Origin: Hymenolepis diminuta
Lineage: Eukaryota > Platyhelminthes > Cestoda > Cyclophyllidea > Hymenolepididae
Assembly: GCA_900708905.1 (NCBI GenBank)
Contig: CAADRB010000001.1
Coordinates: 1,194,478 to 1,258,477, forward strand
DNA: 64,000 nt
Direction: 5' to 3'
Every line of letters starts with the position of its first letter. Within the stretch, counting starts at the first letter, position 1. Positions 38,001 through 64,000 of the stretch are shown here, piece after piece. The notes below the pieces were generated by a model that had not been told where the DNA came from, did no database searches, and worked only from the letters and a program-made list of their open reading frames with translations. A program made the position numbers and the translations under genes.

Positions 38001-41000
38001 TGAAGTTAAGCCCTAACTACTTGAAATTAGACCGCCACTAGAATGTAGCAACAGTTGCAACTGACTTAGACTGAAATCTCATAAATTCCCAATTGGTTTT
38101 TAGGGTCAAAATCCTTCCATATTAACGCTGTTCATGGAGGTGATGGATAATTCATTTTATTCGTGTCAGTGTCAAAAAAGTATAAGTTTTCATGATGAGG
38201 TTACATTTAAAGGTGAGATATAGCAAAATTTCAGTTAGAAATGCTTTGTGGGAGGATGTCATATAAGAGTACATAAAGAATTTTGAATTTTTGAGGCATT
38301 AATTTGCCCACTTTTTCTTAAGCCGTATTGTTCAAAAATTTTTAGCTCATTCATAATTTGTTCTTTTGGTTTCACGATGAATTTATAACCACAACATTAG
38401 AGCTTGTCGGCCAGCTGATTAAAACAAATATTTGGTCATACCACTTTGGTGATAGGAAATGAAATTGACAAAGGCGGTTTTCAACCCCTCCCACTCACCA
38501 AACCCCACCCATTTAGTATGACAAATATTGTCTGACAATCACGCCATGTGCTAATGCCACTCTCCATGGATTTGGAATGATGTTAAACTTGTACTTTTCT
38601 GCACAACAAGGTCTAAAATTGATTATCTGCCATTGGCGAGCTCAAAAGTACCTCATTAGTGCAATTTAGTAAGTGAAACAAAACATTACTTTTGAAAGAC
38701 ATAATGTTAGATGAAAAATATTAAAATTTCATGATTTTATCTTTAAAGCTATTGCAAATTTTTAGACGATTTTGAGTCAAATTCTAGCGGATCGCATCGC
38801 ATTTCTCTATATGCCTCAAAATTTTTGTCATTGTTACTTTCAAGAAACGATTTCCTTAAAGACATTCACGAAATTTGTATAACCCCCGCTTACGAGATGC
38901 ATGCATTAGCAACAAGACACTGAGGTAGTCTAACGTATTTTCTTATCTCTGTTTTCTTCCGGCTTGGGTTAGTTTTGTTTGATTAAAGTAGGCATAATTT
39001 TTAGATTAAGATAATTTAGCGCATTCATCAATCTACCTTTTACTTAGTCTGGCTGCCTAGATATGAACCTATAAGAAAACAATTGTCCAAAATCTAAGGG
39101 TCATATATGTGGGGTTCACAACGCTACCAAGGCTGATCAAGGGAATCTCGCGTGTGCTTGAACATCCTAGAAAGTGCGACGTAGCGAGTAAGTGCGGCAA
39201 TGCGTGCAGAGGTTTTTCCAGCCAATCATCGATCAATATTCCCACAGTGTAGTGTTAATTATATTCCATGACTGAGCATAAGAACAGTGAGCCGTAGTTT
39301 GCAATAAATCGTCCCCACTCGAAACCTTTTAGTCTTTCTACTTTGGATGTAGCCCAGATAATTTCGGAGGTAAATTTAAACCAGAGGAATCTGCTAGAGG
39401 CTAGCTGGACTTCTAAGAGGATTACTAAGGTTTAGCAAAGGGCTTATTTGTGTACCACTCTCTACATGCATCATATCAAAGAAAATCTTTAATTAAATTG
39501 ATGTTAGTAAAAATTTTTTAACTGTGAAATATAGTATCAAAGTAGTACTGTCATGTATACAAGCAAAATACAAATCTATCTCAAACATTTTGATTACCTG
39601 GAGTACAGTAAATATTTGAAATAATTTAGTAATCTGAGATTCTCTCTTTTAAAGGTTTAAACGCATAATTAAATTTGATACATTTAAAATGTAATCAACG
39701 GCTTCTTTTCCCACAATCCTAAATGCAGGGAAAAATTTTTTTATAATTTAATGAGAATTAGTTGCGTTGTACATTTTTTATTAATGGACAATTCATTGCT
39801 CCATATTCCAAATCAAATTTCATAATTTATCCTCTGAATCGTTGAGTAAAGTCGTGTCCAGTGTTTAATGATACAGTTCTTAATTAGGATACTGTCCCTT
39901 TTTCTAATGGTCAAACTATCCTGAATATCTCCTATTAATTAATAATACTCGTAGTGACAATATGGTATCACATCATTTTAAGTGTTTGAATCTGGAAATC
40001 TTGCACATTTTTAACATTGTGACGATTTTAAGACAGGATCATGATCTAAGTGAGAAGGTCAGTTTTAATCATGTGCTAATCAGTGAATCATGGTTCTGGG
40101 CTGTTGTTTCCAGATTTAATTGGCATTATCGCCGACGGTCCGTAATTTAGATTAAGTAAATTATAATCTGACAGAATACTGCTATGTGATATGGATATTT
40201 TTTAATGCACTTCAGAGTCAACGAACACATGTTCAAGACTTCTGTGGAACCGGTAAACAGTATTTCAATTGTGCTAACTGATCATAAAAATGATACTATC
40301 TATACGCGGAGATACATACCTTTTCTATAAAACATTTTCTAAAGGAGATAAAAGTCCGAAGATTTTAATCTTAAACTTATCTATGAGGCTGAAATTGCAA
40401 TTGGTGTCACTTTATTTTAAAGACGAGATTTGCATGAGATAGTTGAGACTGAATAGAACTTATTTTGGAGGTTGCCTGGTAACAGTTGCACAATAGCCGC
40501 TGGCTTTTCAAATGAAATGACGTACTTTTGTATATTCATTAATATGCATTACCTAAATTATTTCTAAAATCTTTTATATCAGGAGAAATTTTCCACCTAT
40601 GATTACAGTGAACAAAAGAATTGAGTGGTTGTATCTCCCATTTAAATCCTATTTCAACTGCGTCAAAGCAAATGCCGCCATACACTAAAGGAAATTAAAT
40701 GGTTTATGTAGTGAATTTTGCCACTGGATACATAATGCTTGCTCTGTACAAATCAATATCACCATGGGAAACCACTTACATCGTGAACACTCACTTTTAA
40801 TGCATATTTGTTTTCTTTTTTACTTTCCATGACAGAGCTGAAATAACTTTATAACCTTTCGGCTGACTGAAGCATTAAGACGCATGAGAAGCAAAATTTG
40901 ATTAGGGTGCGTATGTTCGTAGTTTAAAAGGGAATTGTAGATTAGGTGGTAGAAGTGGGAATCAGATGAACCCTACTTCATCTGAGCTCCGTAATTATCA

Positions 41001-41169
41001 GATCAATTGCTATTTTAAGTTAAAATTCTTCTTTACTTTTCTTCACCTCAATTTAGGAAAAACCTGGGTAACAAGATTTTATTTGATTTCGGAGACATCC
41101 TTTTTTCAAATATTTCTTTTAGCCCTCATCTACTGGATAATGAAATCAACCAATTGGTAGACCATCTTT
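35061..41169. other. Intergenic, purine-rich tract and tRNA-like traces
   Basis: A strongly purine-biased tract with a run of nine or ten G lies at about 35945-36020. A B-box-like GGTTGATTCCTGG occurs near 35747, perhaps another SINE trace. Open frames are short (92 codons minus at 35931-36209 is simply the complement of the purine tract). No gene is supported. Confidence 0.4.
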
Positions 41170-41315
41170 AGGCTTTTGATGATCGATCCGGTAATGTCTC
41201 CTAATCTCACTTTCATTTGCAGAGTCAGTGACATAGGGTATCTACACGAACAATGTCTCTTTCAGGTACACCATTCAGCTGTGCCAGAAATAGATCTCTT
41301 TGGAGGAATCGTCTT

Positions 41316-42060
41316 CTAACTTACGCTTTCTTTCACGCCAAATACCTGTTTAGCATTCACTTGAGATTGCCATAACCAACTTTCTGCATGTTCTGATTTA
41401 TAGGTACATACTTTAGGTAAGTGGAATTTCAAAAGCTCTTTTGTTAATATGTTTTTTTCTCTATGAAGACCTGTCCATAGATTTAATCTTCGTCTTTGAA
41501 GTTGTGCGGAAAGATTTCTCAGAGGAACCTTTTCTGCTAGAACTTTAACGTTCATTTGTCTACTGTTTTACAGTCTTAGCATCATTCTTCGAGTAGTGCT
41601 CTGAATAAAATTTAGCCTATTATCACCCATTTTACGATAGACAACTGTAGATATACCATATAGAAGGATTGCCTTGTTAAATGTGCCCTCCAATATCCGT
41701 GCACGAATTTTAATTGATAACACTTTCAAACTTAAAACAGGTCTAGGTTTCACTAGCTGTGGTTCAACTTTTATGACACTGAGTTTTACGGCAACGTCGG
41801 CTAGACTTTTGTCATTCACTGGGGAGTCATGGTAGATGAAATAGCTCACTCATTTGATCTTGTGATCATTTATTAGGAGAGATGATTAATCCCTATCTAC
41901 CTTGATGTACATCCAAACTGTCTTGTCATATGCCATTTCAATCGCGAATAGGTTAAATATAGTTTTAAGTTTGTCCACTGGATGGTGTGCTAATGCATAG
42001 GTCATCTGCATATTCAATTCCTTTCTAATACTACCAGACTTTTGACCGTTTTCCAAATTG
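41316..42060 (-). pseudogene. LINE reverse transcriptase remnant
   Basis: The YADD motif at 42001-42012 is followed, after a frame change, by a palm segment (LKTIFNLFAIEMAYDKTVW). A 93-codon piece (41568-41849) with KAILLYGISTVVYRKMGDNR resembles the LLYGCETW region of RTE-type elements. The next piece (41316-41555) has the Leu-Trp block where the family has RWLGH. Several stops interrupt it. Confidence 0.75.
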
Positions 42061-42236
42061 CAGCATTATCTTCAAGTCTGAGAATGGTTATAACTAGAAG
42101 CTGTAACTGCATCAGCCCTTATGTCAAGAAATTTAACGTCATTTTTTCTTGTAACAAGATAGAAATCTAGGACAGCACTTTGACCGGTTCTTGTATGGCA
42201 CTAAGCACGTTATCTTTTATTGGACTTTGAGAGGCG

Positions 42237-42500
42237 TTAACAACATACAGCTGATTTTTCCCATGAAACTTTAGTGGACGTAGTCTCCACGGTGTTTCTG
42301 ATGCACCCTACTACGTTTGCATATCTTTTGTGAACATAAGGGTCTAGAAAACAATTAAGCTCGCCTATTATGACGACTCTATCACACTTTGGTTTTACAC
42401 TCCTCAACATCATATCAAGTTGTCTAGGAAACACTTTTTTCTCCAGAAATTGGTGCGTGTAGTCAGTTGGCATATATCTGAAGTATTATTGCAAACCTTA
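42237..42500 (-). pseudogene. LINE endonuclease (EEP-type) remnant
   Basis: The minus-strand frame contains YMPTDYTHQF, the equivalent of the YAPT block, and RVVIIGELNC, the VVIIGDLN block of apurinic-like endonucleases, with the usual Asp replaced by Glu. The C-terminal SDH block is not visible before the frame breaks. Confidence 0.7.
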
Positions 42501-43020
42501 CTTATAATCGTGGCCACCCTGTTTGAAAAAGGTTTAAATTATTGAACTTAAAGTTGTGAGTCATTAATAATAACTGCAACATGACTGATCGAGTTGAGTT
42601 TGTCATTTATCCAGAATTTTGCATACAAACATGGGAAATAATTGCAACCTATGATATTTCAGCTATTTTTGTTTCGGTTAAAATTGGCAGATAAAATTTC
42701 CGGTCAGACAGTTGATGTATAATATTCAGAAGCTCTATTTCAATGTGACAAGACCTGACACTCCAGAACCCAAACTTCCGGATCTGGCCCCTAGATTCCT
42801 GGTATGAAGAGTGCTTGATGGTAGCACGTGTAAATTCTCAGTTCATCTCGTTATTAATTTACGTATCCAGAGTTAGTGGACCGGTAGGTTAGGTTGAGTG
42901 GTTAGTCATATCGTTGTTAGAATGAGTGAAGGTCATCGCGCGTCTCTGGTCATACCCTATCGATGACAATTTCCAGCACTTGACACCCAAGTAGCTGGAT
43001 CTTAGGTGCACATCGCTACA

Positions 43021-46000
43021 CCCAGCCCCCTCTGTAATAATATTTACTTCAAAAATTATTGTGCAATCACATTTTTTGGTGTAATGAGGAGAATTTAAAG
43101 TATTTAACGAAATCTTCTAATAATAATAATGGCTTTATCTGTTTAATTATTGAATCGATCTTTGGATAAGCAGTGCGACAATTGTCCTGCTTGGGTCCTT
43201 TATGTCGTCAACTATCTTGCACCTATTTAACTATTAAAAGGATCTTTAGATTGAATTGGAACTAATTATGTAATGTTCTAGAAGAAAGCCATCGGACCAG
43301 TTTATAACGACCACCCATGCTACAGCCAGAACACTTACCCTATAATAGAAGTGAAGCATATTTTATTATTTAACAAGGTTAGACTGACAACTTCATAAAT
43401 GAATGAATACACCATTTATCGTTTTGCATCGGGATTCTTACAGGTTCAATAACAGAAAATTTTAACAGTAAAATTTTCAAATAAAACATTATTAAATCTA
43501 GGAGGCAGAAGGTAGAAACCCTTATAGATTTAAACTAAGAATGAATGCCATTATATGATTCCGTTTGGCATTTATAATTCAGGATGGCATAGTCTAAATA
43601 AGTTTGCATCTTCAAAATTGGCTCTGTTACTGAGTCCTAGAAGCGACGACAGAAACTTTTAATAATGGGGTCTTTTAATGTAGGCTGCATTGAATTGGAT
43701 CCATTACGAAGTTTGTGACTTGTTTGTTATCCTTGCAGTTATTTTTCGATATATTAGAACATTCCCTGTAGAAAGCGAATTCACAGTGCTTGGTCTTTGT
43801 TTACGTAATTCACGAGGTCCTGACGTGAATCATCGTGCAACTAAAATTTATTTTTTCATTTCGTTGATATGATCTTTTTCACTATTGAGTGAGTGGATAG
43901 GTATATGATCAATTCTTTTGCGTCACAATAGTCGGCTCCATATAAACGAACATCGAAAGCAAAATATGTATTGATGTATACCTTTTTGAACATTCAAAGG
44001 CATGATTTCAGTTAATAATAATCAATCAAGTTACTTCTCCCTCTACGGGTTCCAAAGGAGACTCTGAATCCACCAATGAATGATCTTGTCAAACTATTTT
44101 CAACGACAACTTAAAACCCAACAGTTTCATAGGGCGAAAGGTTGAAATTAATTTCCATATCTTTTTTTTTTCGAATATAACTGTGTGCCGAAGATCTTCT
44201 TAAACAGTTGAGTAGTTCTAATGAACGAAGTCCTTTCAGGGAAGCAATAGTCTTTTTCAATACTTACATAAGTAACCAAATGAATCAACGGCCTTCTTAG
44301 TGCTTAGAAATTTTTAATAATTTTTAGACCATTATTAATAATGATAATAGGATCCAGTGCGTTTATCTCTCAGAGCCTGTTTCTGAGAGTACAATTTGTT
44401 GATTTCTTTTGGGACCTTAGTCATTTGCTATATCTTTATTTCTATTTGCACGCGAGTATATTTACAAGGAATAATCATTTAACTTGTATTCATTTCTTGT
44501 CCAGGCTATATTCTCAGGATGGACCTTGATCATGCTTTGAAAAGATTTAAAGCAAACAATGGAAAACACATTAGACTATAAATAACAAAATATTATAATT
44601 TTTCTCTTTTTTGGGTTTATAATATTTCATATAAGTTACAATCTGTTAAACTTTGGTGAGCTCTATTATATTAAAATATCTTTGTTTGTCTAATTTACCT
44701 ATTCATAGCTGTAAGAAGATACAAATTAGTCAAAATGGATTGACCAGTCATTCGGTTAAATCAAATTATCAACGAGTTCTAAACACTGTGGATACGAATA
44801 CACCCAGAAACTCAAGGGTGTAATAATGAAAACTGAGTTGAAAAATCCAACGCTTCCAGCGATCAAATAAATCAAACTAAGTACAAGTGATTAGTGGTCT
44901 CTCTGAAACTGTTTGTCATCCCAATATCTGTAATGGAACTAAGCGTATCTTATTCACATAAAATAAATATTTTTCACTAGTTGCTTATTTTCTGTCTAAC
45001 TTATGAACTTGAAATTTTTTCAAATTGATGTGATATAGGTGACTGACACAGTGACATGAATTTTACACGTTTGTAACAAAACGAAAACATTCTTCTCCCT
45101 TAAGTTTATCACAACTTTAATCTTGGTCCTATAATATATTTATCTTTCATGACAATTTAACAATTGTGACTCTTCAACGCAGCACGGAATGTCCAACGCA
45201 AATTTGATTCAGCATTCCGAGGAGCATAGAAATTATTCATCGATTTGAATTTCATACACTAAAAAGAAATAGATTTCAACTTATGTGCTGGTGATAGCAG
45301 TTAACAAACACGTCTAGGAAGTCTTGCATCGGTTAAGGGTGAATAATAACTGAGGTTATAACATTTAGGTTTTTGACAAGACAGTATCTGCGATGACATT
45401 CCTCTATCCAAAACGAGTGTTGGTAAATGCCTTAAGAAATGGGTTTGGTGGTTATAGATTTTCAAATTAATGAAAACAGTCCCTCTGAAAAAAATAGTCA
45501 AATACGTAGGCCCATTATTTGCCTTATTAACCCTATCCCACACATTGAAATCATTTTTGTATCATTTTGTAATCTTCACAATAACAAAATAAACATTTGG
45601 GGGCTGCGACCAAAATTGAGCATTTAACTTATGTACTCGTATAAATTTGAACCTCAATGGTCATCAACTTAATACTACCTTGACCAAATGATAAACATGA
45701 GTCGGAAGTGAACATTTTCGAAATTCGCACAATATTTCCAGCATAAAGAAAATGAATGAGAGAATCTCCGCAATAGATAATGCGATTTCTTCAGCGTGGA
45801 ATAACAACACGGTATGTGAATAATGAATGCCCAGTTGTTGTGACCATAGGGTATAAGACAGTTCTTTGATGCGTTCAAAACGAAGTTCAATATGTAAGTA
45901 TGATTTAACAGCATTAAAGTATTTGTGTAAAGAAATAGATACTAGTTCTAAAAGTCATCGTCTTATCATATTTTCAAACTTTAACATCAATTGAAACAGT

Positions 46001-47830
46001 AGAGCAACTCAACAGTCGACTAAACGTGCGATAAGAATTTGAAAACCATCTCGCTCCAAAAACGAACATTTGAATGAAGTACTTGCAATACTCTGACATT
46101 ACCATGTAGTGGCTTTATCCATGTCTAGTGTCATAATTCCCTTATCAATTTTCGTTCAGTTTCGTGCCTTCCTCACATAGCTGTGTATATTGCTAATCCC
46201 ACCGGTCTTTAAGTAGTTTATTGGTTTCCTCCGTTATCTAGCTTCCAATTTGTGAGTTCCTTCCCCACACTTTTTCAGTTTATCGTCTTCTTGAGGTTGT
46301 TGCCTTTCCTCTATTCCCAAATACCATAGTATTTTGCCAACTAAACTGTTCCCTACTCTGTGATAACCAGATTCTTGCAGTTGGGAGGGGTACTGGTGCA
46401 TTTACATTAGCATCTTCTAAGATAGAGCTTCTACTATTATACTGCCTCTCAGTACATATTTCTAAACTAGTTTGTGGACTATGCAGGAATGACTTGGAGT
46501 TAAAACAGTGTCTAAACTTTGCATACATTCAGGTATGGTTGCCGTTAAGATAAGTAGATCAAGTGGCATGAACACAATGGATCCTATGCTGACCTCTAAC
46601 ATCAGTCAAAATAACTCTTGAATGTGAGTGTGGGATAGAAACAAGAAATTTGCTGTCTAAATATCTAGCACTCTCTTGAATTTAACAAGTGCAGATTTTT
46701 TCCATTTAAACTGAAAGGAACTAACTAATAAATGTCATCTTATCAGAATTTCTTCGGAGAACTATCATTTTATACCAATACTAATTGCTTCTAACAACGC
46801 TTTTAAGTAAAACATGTGCATTTGACTGTTGCTTAACTAATATCAAGTCTTGTTGATCGAAAATTAATTATATTTCGTATCTAACTAATAATTCGGATAG
46901 GAAGGGGAAAGCATGTTTATTGGATGATGGAAAAGTGAAATTTCAAGACTTCGTTACTAACAGGAACGGTTTTCCCTTTAGCCTACTTAATACCCTGCCA
47001 TCCTTCGTATTTAAAACCTATAAGTTCGGTTGCAACTTCACCGGAGGTCTCTGGGCAATCAGTTGCTCTTCTCATACTCCACCCTTAAAAAAGTTGATAA
47101 AAGTAGATACCCTTATAAAAATGTTGACCAAATTAGCCCCATATTGATAGTAAATTTGCTTAGTTCATTTATGAATAATCCACCCTCTATCTCATGGATT
47201 GACAACTTATCATTTTGGGTGGCAGGAAGAAATGCACTACCATTATGTAAATATGGTGGTAAATCTAATCCTTAATCAAACGAATATATTTAATTTTTTT
47301 CGAAAAGTAATGAACGACCATTGATTAGTTTGTTATAATTAAAAATGATCGATTTTATTTATCGTTTACAAAATTTAAAACTAATTTTTAAACCTAGCAC
47401 CACAGTGAAAGGCTTCCAGTATTTCTAGACTCCTAGCTCCAAATTGCAAACTTGGACTTCTATTCATCTCCGTCAGTGCGTACGTTAAATAAAAAAGAAT
47501 TCTCAAAAACGTGTTATCTTTCCACTACCTAAAAAAATCCTTCCATTTTTTCGTGGGATTTAAGAGCAGGCTTCTTTCTTTACGCCTACAAGATGCTTAA
47601 GACCGGCAGCAATAATATTATTTTAAAACTGGAAGAAGAGCAACAGACTTCTAGGTTCCGTAGTTGCACAGTAAATATCTAAAGGAGAAATTCCAAGCAC
47701 AATGTTAGAAAACATGCTTACTGGATTGCCAAGCATGATAAAAAGGAGTTCAATACCTACATAACGTTCATAGACACATATCTACATTAAGTGCACATAA
47801 ATACACATTTGGAAATACGCAACTGATGCT
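43021..47830. other. Intergenic, no recognisable gene
   Basis: AT-rich, with a somewhat more coding-like, less AT-rich stretch at about 46080-46600 (82-codon minus frame at 46280-46528) and another at 46920-47275 on the plus strand. Neither shows a domain I can name; both may be decayed mobile elements. The rest holds nothing I can support. Confidence 0.4.
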
Positions 47831-47960
47831 CTTAACCAATCCGCGTTGGCGTTGAGAGATTGACCAATGAACCTGGCGTCAGCTGTAGGAGTGGCCAGTC
47901 GACTGTCCAATTGCGTAGCGATGAGCAGCCTAGTGTATAATAACTTTGCTATTTTATCTG
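47831..47960 (+). promoter_or_regulatory. Promoter region of the tolloid-like gene
   Basis: Three CCAAT boxes (47836-47840, 47864-47868, 47907-47911) are followed by a TATA-like GTATAATAAC starting at 47935. The stretch is more GC-rich than its surroundings and lies about 170-290 bases before the start codon. Together these are a plausible proximal promoter with transcription starting near 47965. No initiator or spliced-leader acceptor was confirmed. Confidence 0.5.
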
Positions 47961-48126
47961 ATCGGTATTTTCTATCATTGTGACTATGCTCTGGTGAGCT
48001 GTTTTACTCTCGAATACAAGTCTATCGATTACCCACTTTTTGTGTGTGCTTTTGTACATATCTCATCTCACATATTTCTTATATGGAATTTGAAAATCAT
48101 TGACTAGGAGTGCATAAACCTCAAAA

Positions 48127-61846
<13,720 letters not shown>

Positions 61847-62629
61847 ATTTGTTTAAATCATCTTATAGACAAAAGAGCAGACGAGACCAGCAACGATATT
61901 TTAACATAGCTGAGGTAAAATGCAATAATCATTTACAGTATTTAAAGTATCATTCACGTATCTTCTCCAATCTCTGGTAGCTTTAATGATTTATTTTAGA
62001 ATTCGAGTAGTCAACTGACTTCAGAAATCCCTTTTCCTCTAATGAAGTTCATATTTTGCAACAACATGATTCTCTTTCCATGATAACTTTTCCCAAGTAT
62101 ATGTTCTTTAGCAGCTTTGCATGCATTTAATCTGATTTAATTTCGGGGGATAAAGTGATCTTAGAATTTTGTTTAAGTTCACTGCATACTGGATGTTCTT
62201 ATTTCTAGTTTTATAAATTCTAATGAAAAAAAACGTTGGAGAAGAGGGATAATTTGATGCTTTATGATCATATTATTGGAAGTCAACGGAAATGAATAAA
62301 CAATAGAAGTACTATTTCATTATCCTCGGTATCACTGGGTGTGTCCTTAATGTCATGGTTCCCACCCTATACCAACAGTTAATGAAGGTGGGGAAGAGGA
62401 GGCAATTTCTGTCATCATAATAAATTCTTGTTTGTTTCATTTTTCAGGGGGATTTAGAAATAGCTTCCGATACTAAAAATTGGATAATTTAAGCAATATT
62501 CGGCGTTTTGGAAATATGAATCCCAAGAGAGACACACATAATGTGTTTTAATGCACTGCACTTAATTCTAGAGTCTGAGAGTTTAAATTCTGCACGAAAG
62601 TTCTTAACAGTCTTTGCAACAATCTGAAG

Positions 62630-62716
62630 ATCTGATTCCACATATCGTTGCATTCGAACAGCCGGTTTCCCAATTTGATACCACTCCGATAATTTGACAA
62701 GTTCTTGAAAACGTAT
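62630..62716 (+). repeat. Dispersed repeat R1, copy 2
   Basis: Matches 21605-21690 in the same orientation through CCGGTTTCC and TCCGATAATTTG-TTCTTG. It lies within a 64-codon minus-strand open frame (62604-62798) rich in cysteine and of no recognised family. Confidence 0.45.
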
Positions 62717-63742
62717 GAGTTACAATTCGATCACTCTGTATATGGGATGTGCAAATTAGGTCAACTTTAGAGTCTTCTTTCCAAGCTTGTGAAGTCATAT
62801 TTAATAATTACCGAAGACCAATCTCGGCGTAGTGACCATTTTTTCCTCCCTACCCTTATTCTACACATTTTCATTTAGAATTTGGAACCTTTTGAACGCC
62901 ATCTCAAAATATTCTATTTGAAGAAGTATAAGTAGATGATTCCATCTCAACTTACTACTTAGCGTGTTAAGGATTTATCCTTTAACTATTGTCTCTCAGA
63001 TGTCTTTTTATTTGGCGTTAAAAGTCACGGAAGGTTCAGGTTTTCTCAGATGGCTATATTGGTGAAATCCACTTCTTAGAAGTTGTTTTATTCGAGGATC
63101 TTCAACAATAACTGTTCCCGTTTAACCTCTGTAGTGTTGTTTGGCGTCAACGTATAATTGTCAAATTCAGTATTCAATGTGAGAAAACCAGGACATATCA
63201 AACTTTTTCACTTAGAAAAGTAAAAAACTAGTGAAATTTTATTTTTTTAAAGAAATATTCGGAACGATTTCGTTACAGTTCTCCTAAAAGGTTATTTATC
63301 CTTCAATAGAATACGAAATTTCATACTAACAGATTATATCTTCAATTCTCTTGTTATTAAATAACAAAGTAATGAAATAATCGATTTTTGGGCAAGATAA
63401 ATAGAATACAATGTTGTTTGCTTTGTATATACTGATAATTAAAAAGCACTGATTCAAAATTTTAAACTTTAATAAAGCAAACAAAAATTTTGCCGATTTT
63501 AATTTTAACACACAAATTAATCCTATTTGAAATGATATTTTTCAGTATATCCTACTTATTTTTAAGCATACTTAAATTCCCTAGGGACTCTTAATTAGAC
63601 CTAATTCTTATGGAACGATGTGAATTGAAAGCCTAAAAAATCTATTTCTTATTTAATTGGACTGATTAATTTAAACTGTTGTTGAAATTATAGCAGTTTA
63701 CTGACTCATAATATAACCAATCACTAGTGCATTTGAGAGATA

Positions 63743-63865
63743 TTAAATAATCCCATTAGTTAAATATAGGACAATCGAAACTTTCGTACTTAAGCTATTT
63801 TTTGTCGGCGTCGGCGGTCTCCCCGAATGTCCCATTTCTAACGCTATACTTGTAGCCTGAACTAC
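63743..63865 (-). CDS. Candidate terminal exon, unknown gene
   Basis: On the minus strand an acceptor-like TGATTGCAG precedes a 40-codon open stretch ending in TAA, which includes GHSGRPPTPTK. It is markedly more GC-rich than the surrounding AT-rich DNA, as exons here tend to be. No domain is recognised and no upstream exon is visible, because the window ends. It may equally be a GC-rich non-coding patch. Confidence 0.15.
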   Translation of the reverse strand, partial: VVQATSIALEMGHSGRPPTPTKNSLSTKVSIVLYLTNGII

Positions 63866-64000
63866 CTGCAATCAGAAATCACGCCTGCCTGAAAGACAGA
63901 TGTCTCATTTATTTGTGTGTTTCTAAACTATATTAAATATAAAATGGATAAAGGTATATCAAAATTCTTCTCACCCATCTTGTTTGAACTGATTTTGATT

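Larger units (their letters stand above)
41170..43020 (-). mobile_element. Decayed non-LTR retrotransposon (LINE, RTE/CR1-like)
   Basis: Minus-strand translation gives, in order, a more GC-rich 5' segment (about 43020-42840), an endonuclease-like piece (42237-42473), a reverse transcriptase catalytic motif EYADDLCIST (YADD at 42001-42012) and C-terminal reverse transcriptase pieces (41568-41849, 41316-41555). Stops and frameshifts separate all blocks, so the element is dead. The order endonuclease then reverse transcriptase, and C-terminal motifs around LLYG, fit RTE- or CR1-like LINEs common in flatworms; the exact clade needs alignment. The 3' end is not sharply defined. Confidence 0.8.
61847..64000. 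other. Downstream region, mostly intergenic
   Basis: AATAAA hexamers at about 62296 and 62421 could end the tolloid-like transcript. A dispersed repeat copy lies at 62630-62716 and a weak candidate minus-strand exon at 63743-63865. I searched for a continuation of CUB2 or an EGF domain and saw none. Confidence 0.45.

Overview
The window is AT-rich eukaryotic DNA. It holds one intronless-looking gene, one multi-exon gene with GT-AG introns (one only 37 bp), long gene-poor stretches and decayed retroelements. A tolloid-type astacin protease, a divergent innexin/pannexin-family channel, a Gypsy fossil and an RTE/CR1-like LINE fossil together point to an invertebrate, most likely a flatworm (Platyhelminthes). 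That assignment is inference from family resemblance and gene style. Nothing prokaryotic is visible: no operons, CRISPR array or ribosome binding sites.

Layout. 1-14.9 kb: intergenic, with tRNA-like/SINE-like pieces (about 0.9 and 3.1 kb) and a Gypsy pol fossil on + (5.5-7.9 kb). 14.96-16.82 kb, minus strand: a 622-codon four-transmembrane channel protein of the innexin/pannexin superfamily, with a CCAAT-box promoter region containing an unusual nested dyad at 16.97-17.06 kb. 17.1-47.8 kb: about 30 kb without a convincing gene, but with a dense regulatory-looking block at 23.85-24.0 kb, a SINE-like copy (24.85 kb), two related LTR/primer-site-like fragments (26.65 and 34.74 kb) and a LINE fossil on the minus strand (41.2-43.0 kb). 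47.8-61.85 kb, + strand: a nine-exon tolloid/BMP-1-like gene, which I assembled exon by exon with consistent splice phases (769 codons). 61.85-64 kb: intergenic, with a second copy of a dispersed repeat and one weak candidate exon.

How the genes relate. The two genes point away from each other and are about 31 kb apart; nothing suggests they are co-regulated. The tolloid product should be a secreted zinc protease acting on extracellular substrates such as BMP antagonists or matrix precursors. The channel protein should sit in membranes as a gap-junction or hemichannel subunit.

Most unusual points: a CUB1 domain with an insertion of roughly 90 residues, a CUB2 that keeps all four cysteines but then stops, an innexin relative lacking the usual YYQWV signature, and the concentric inverted-repeat array in its promoter region. 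I did not find a wholly new biological system.
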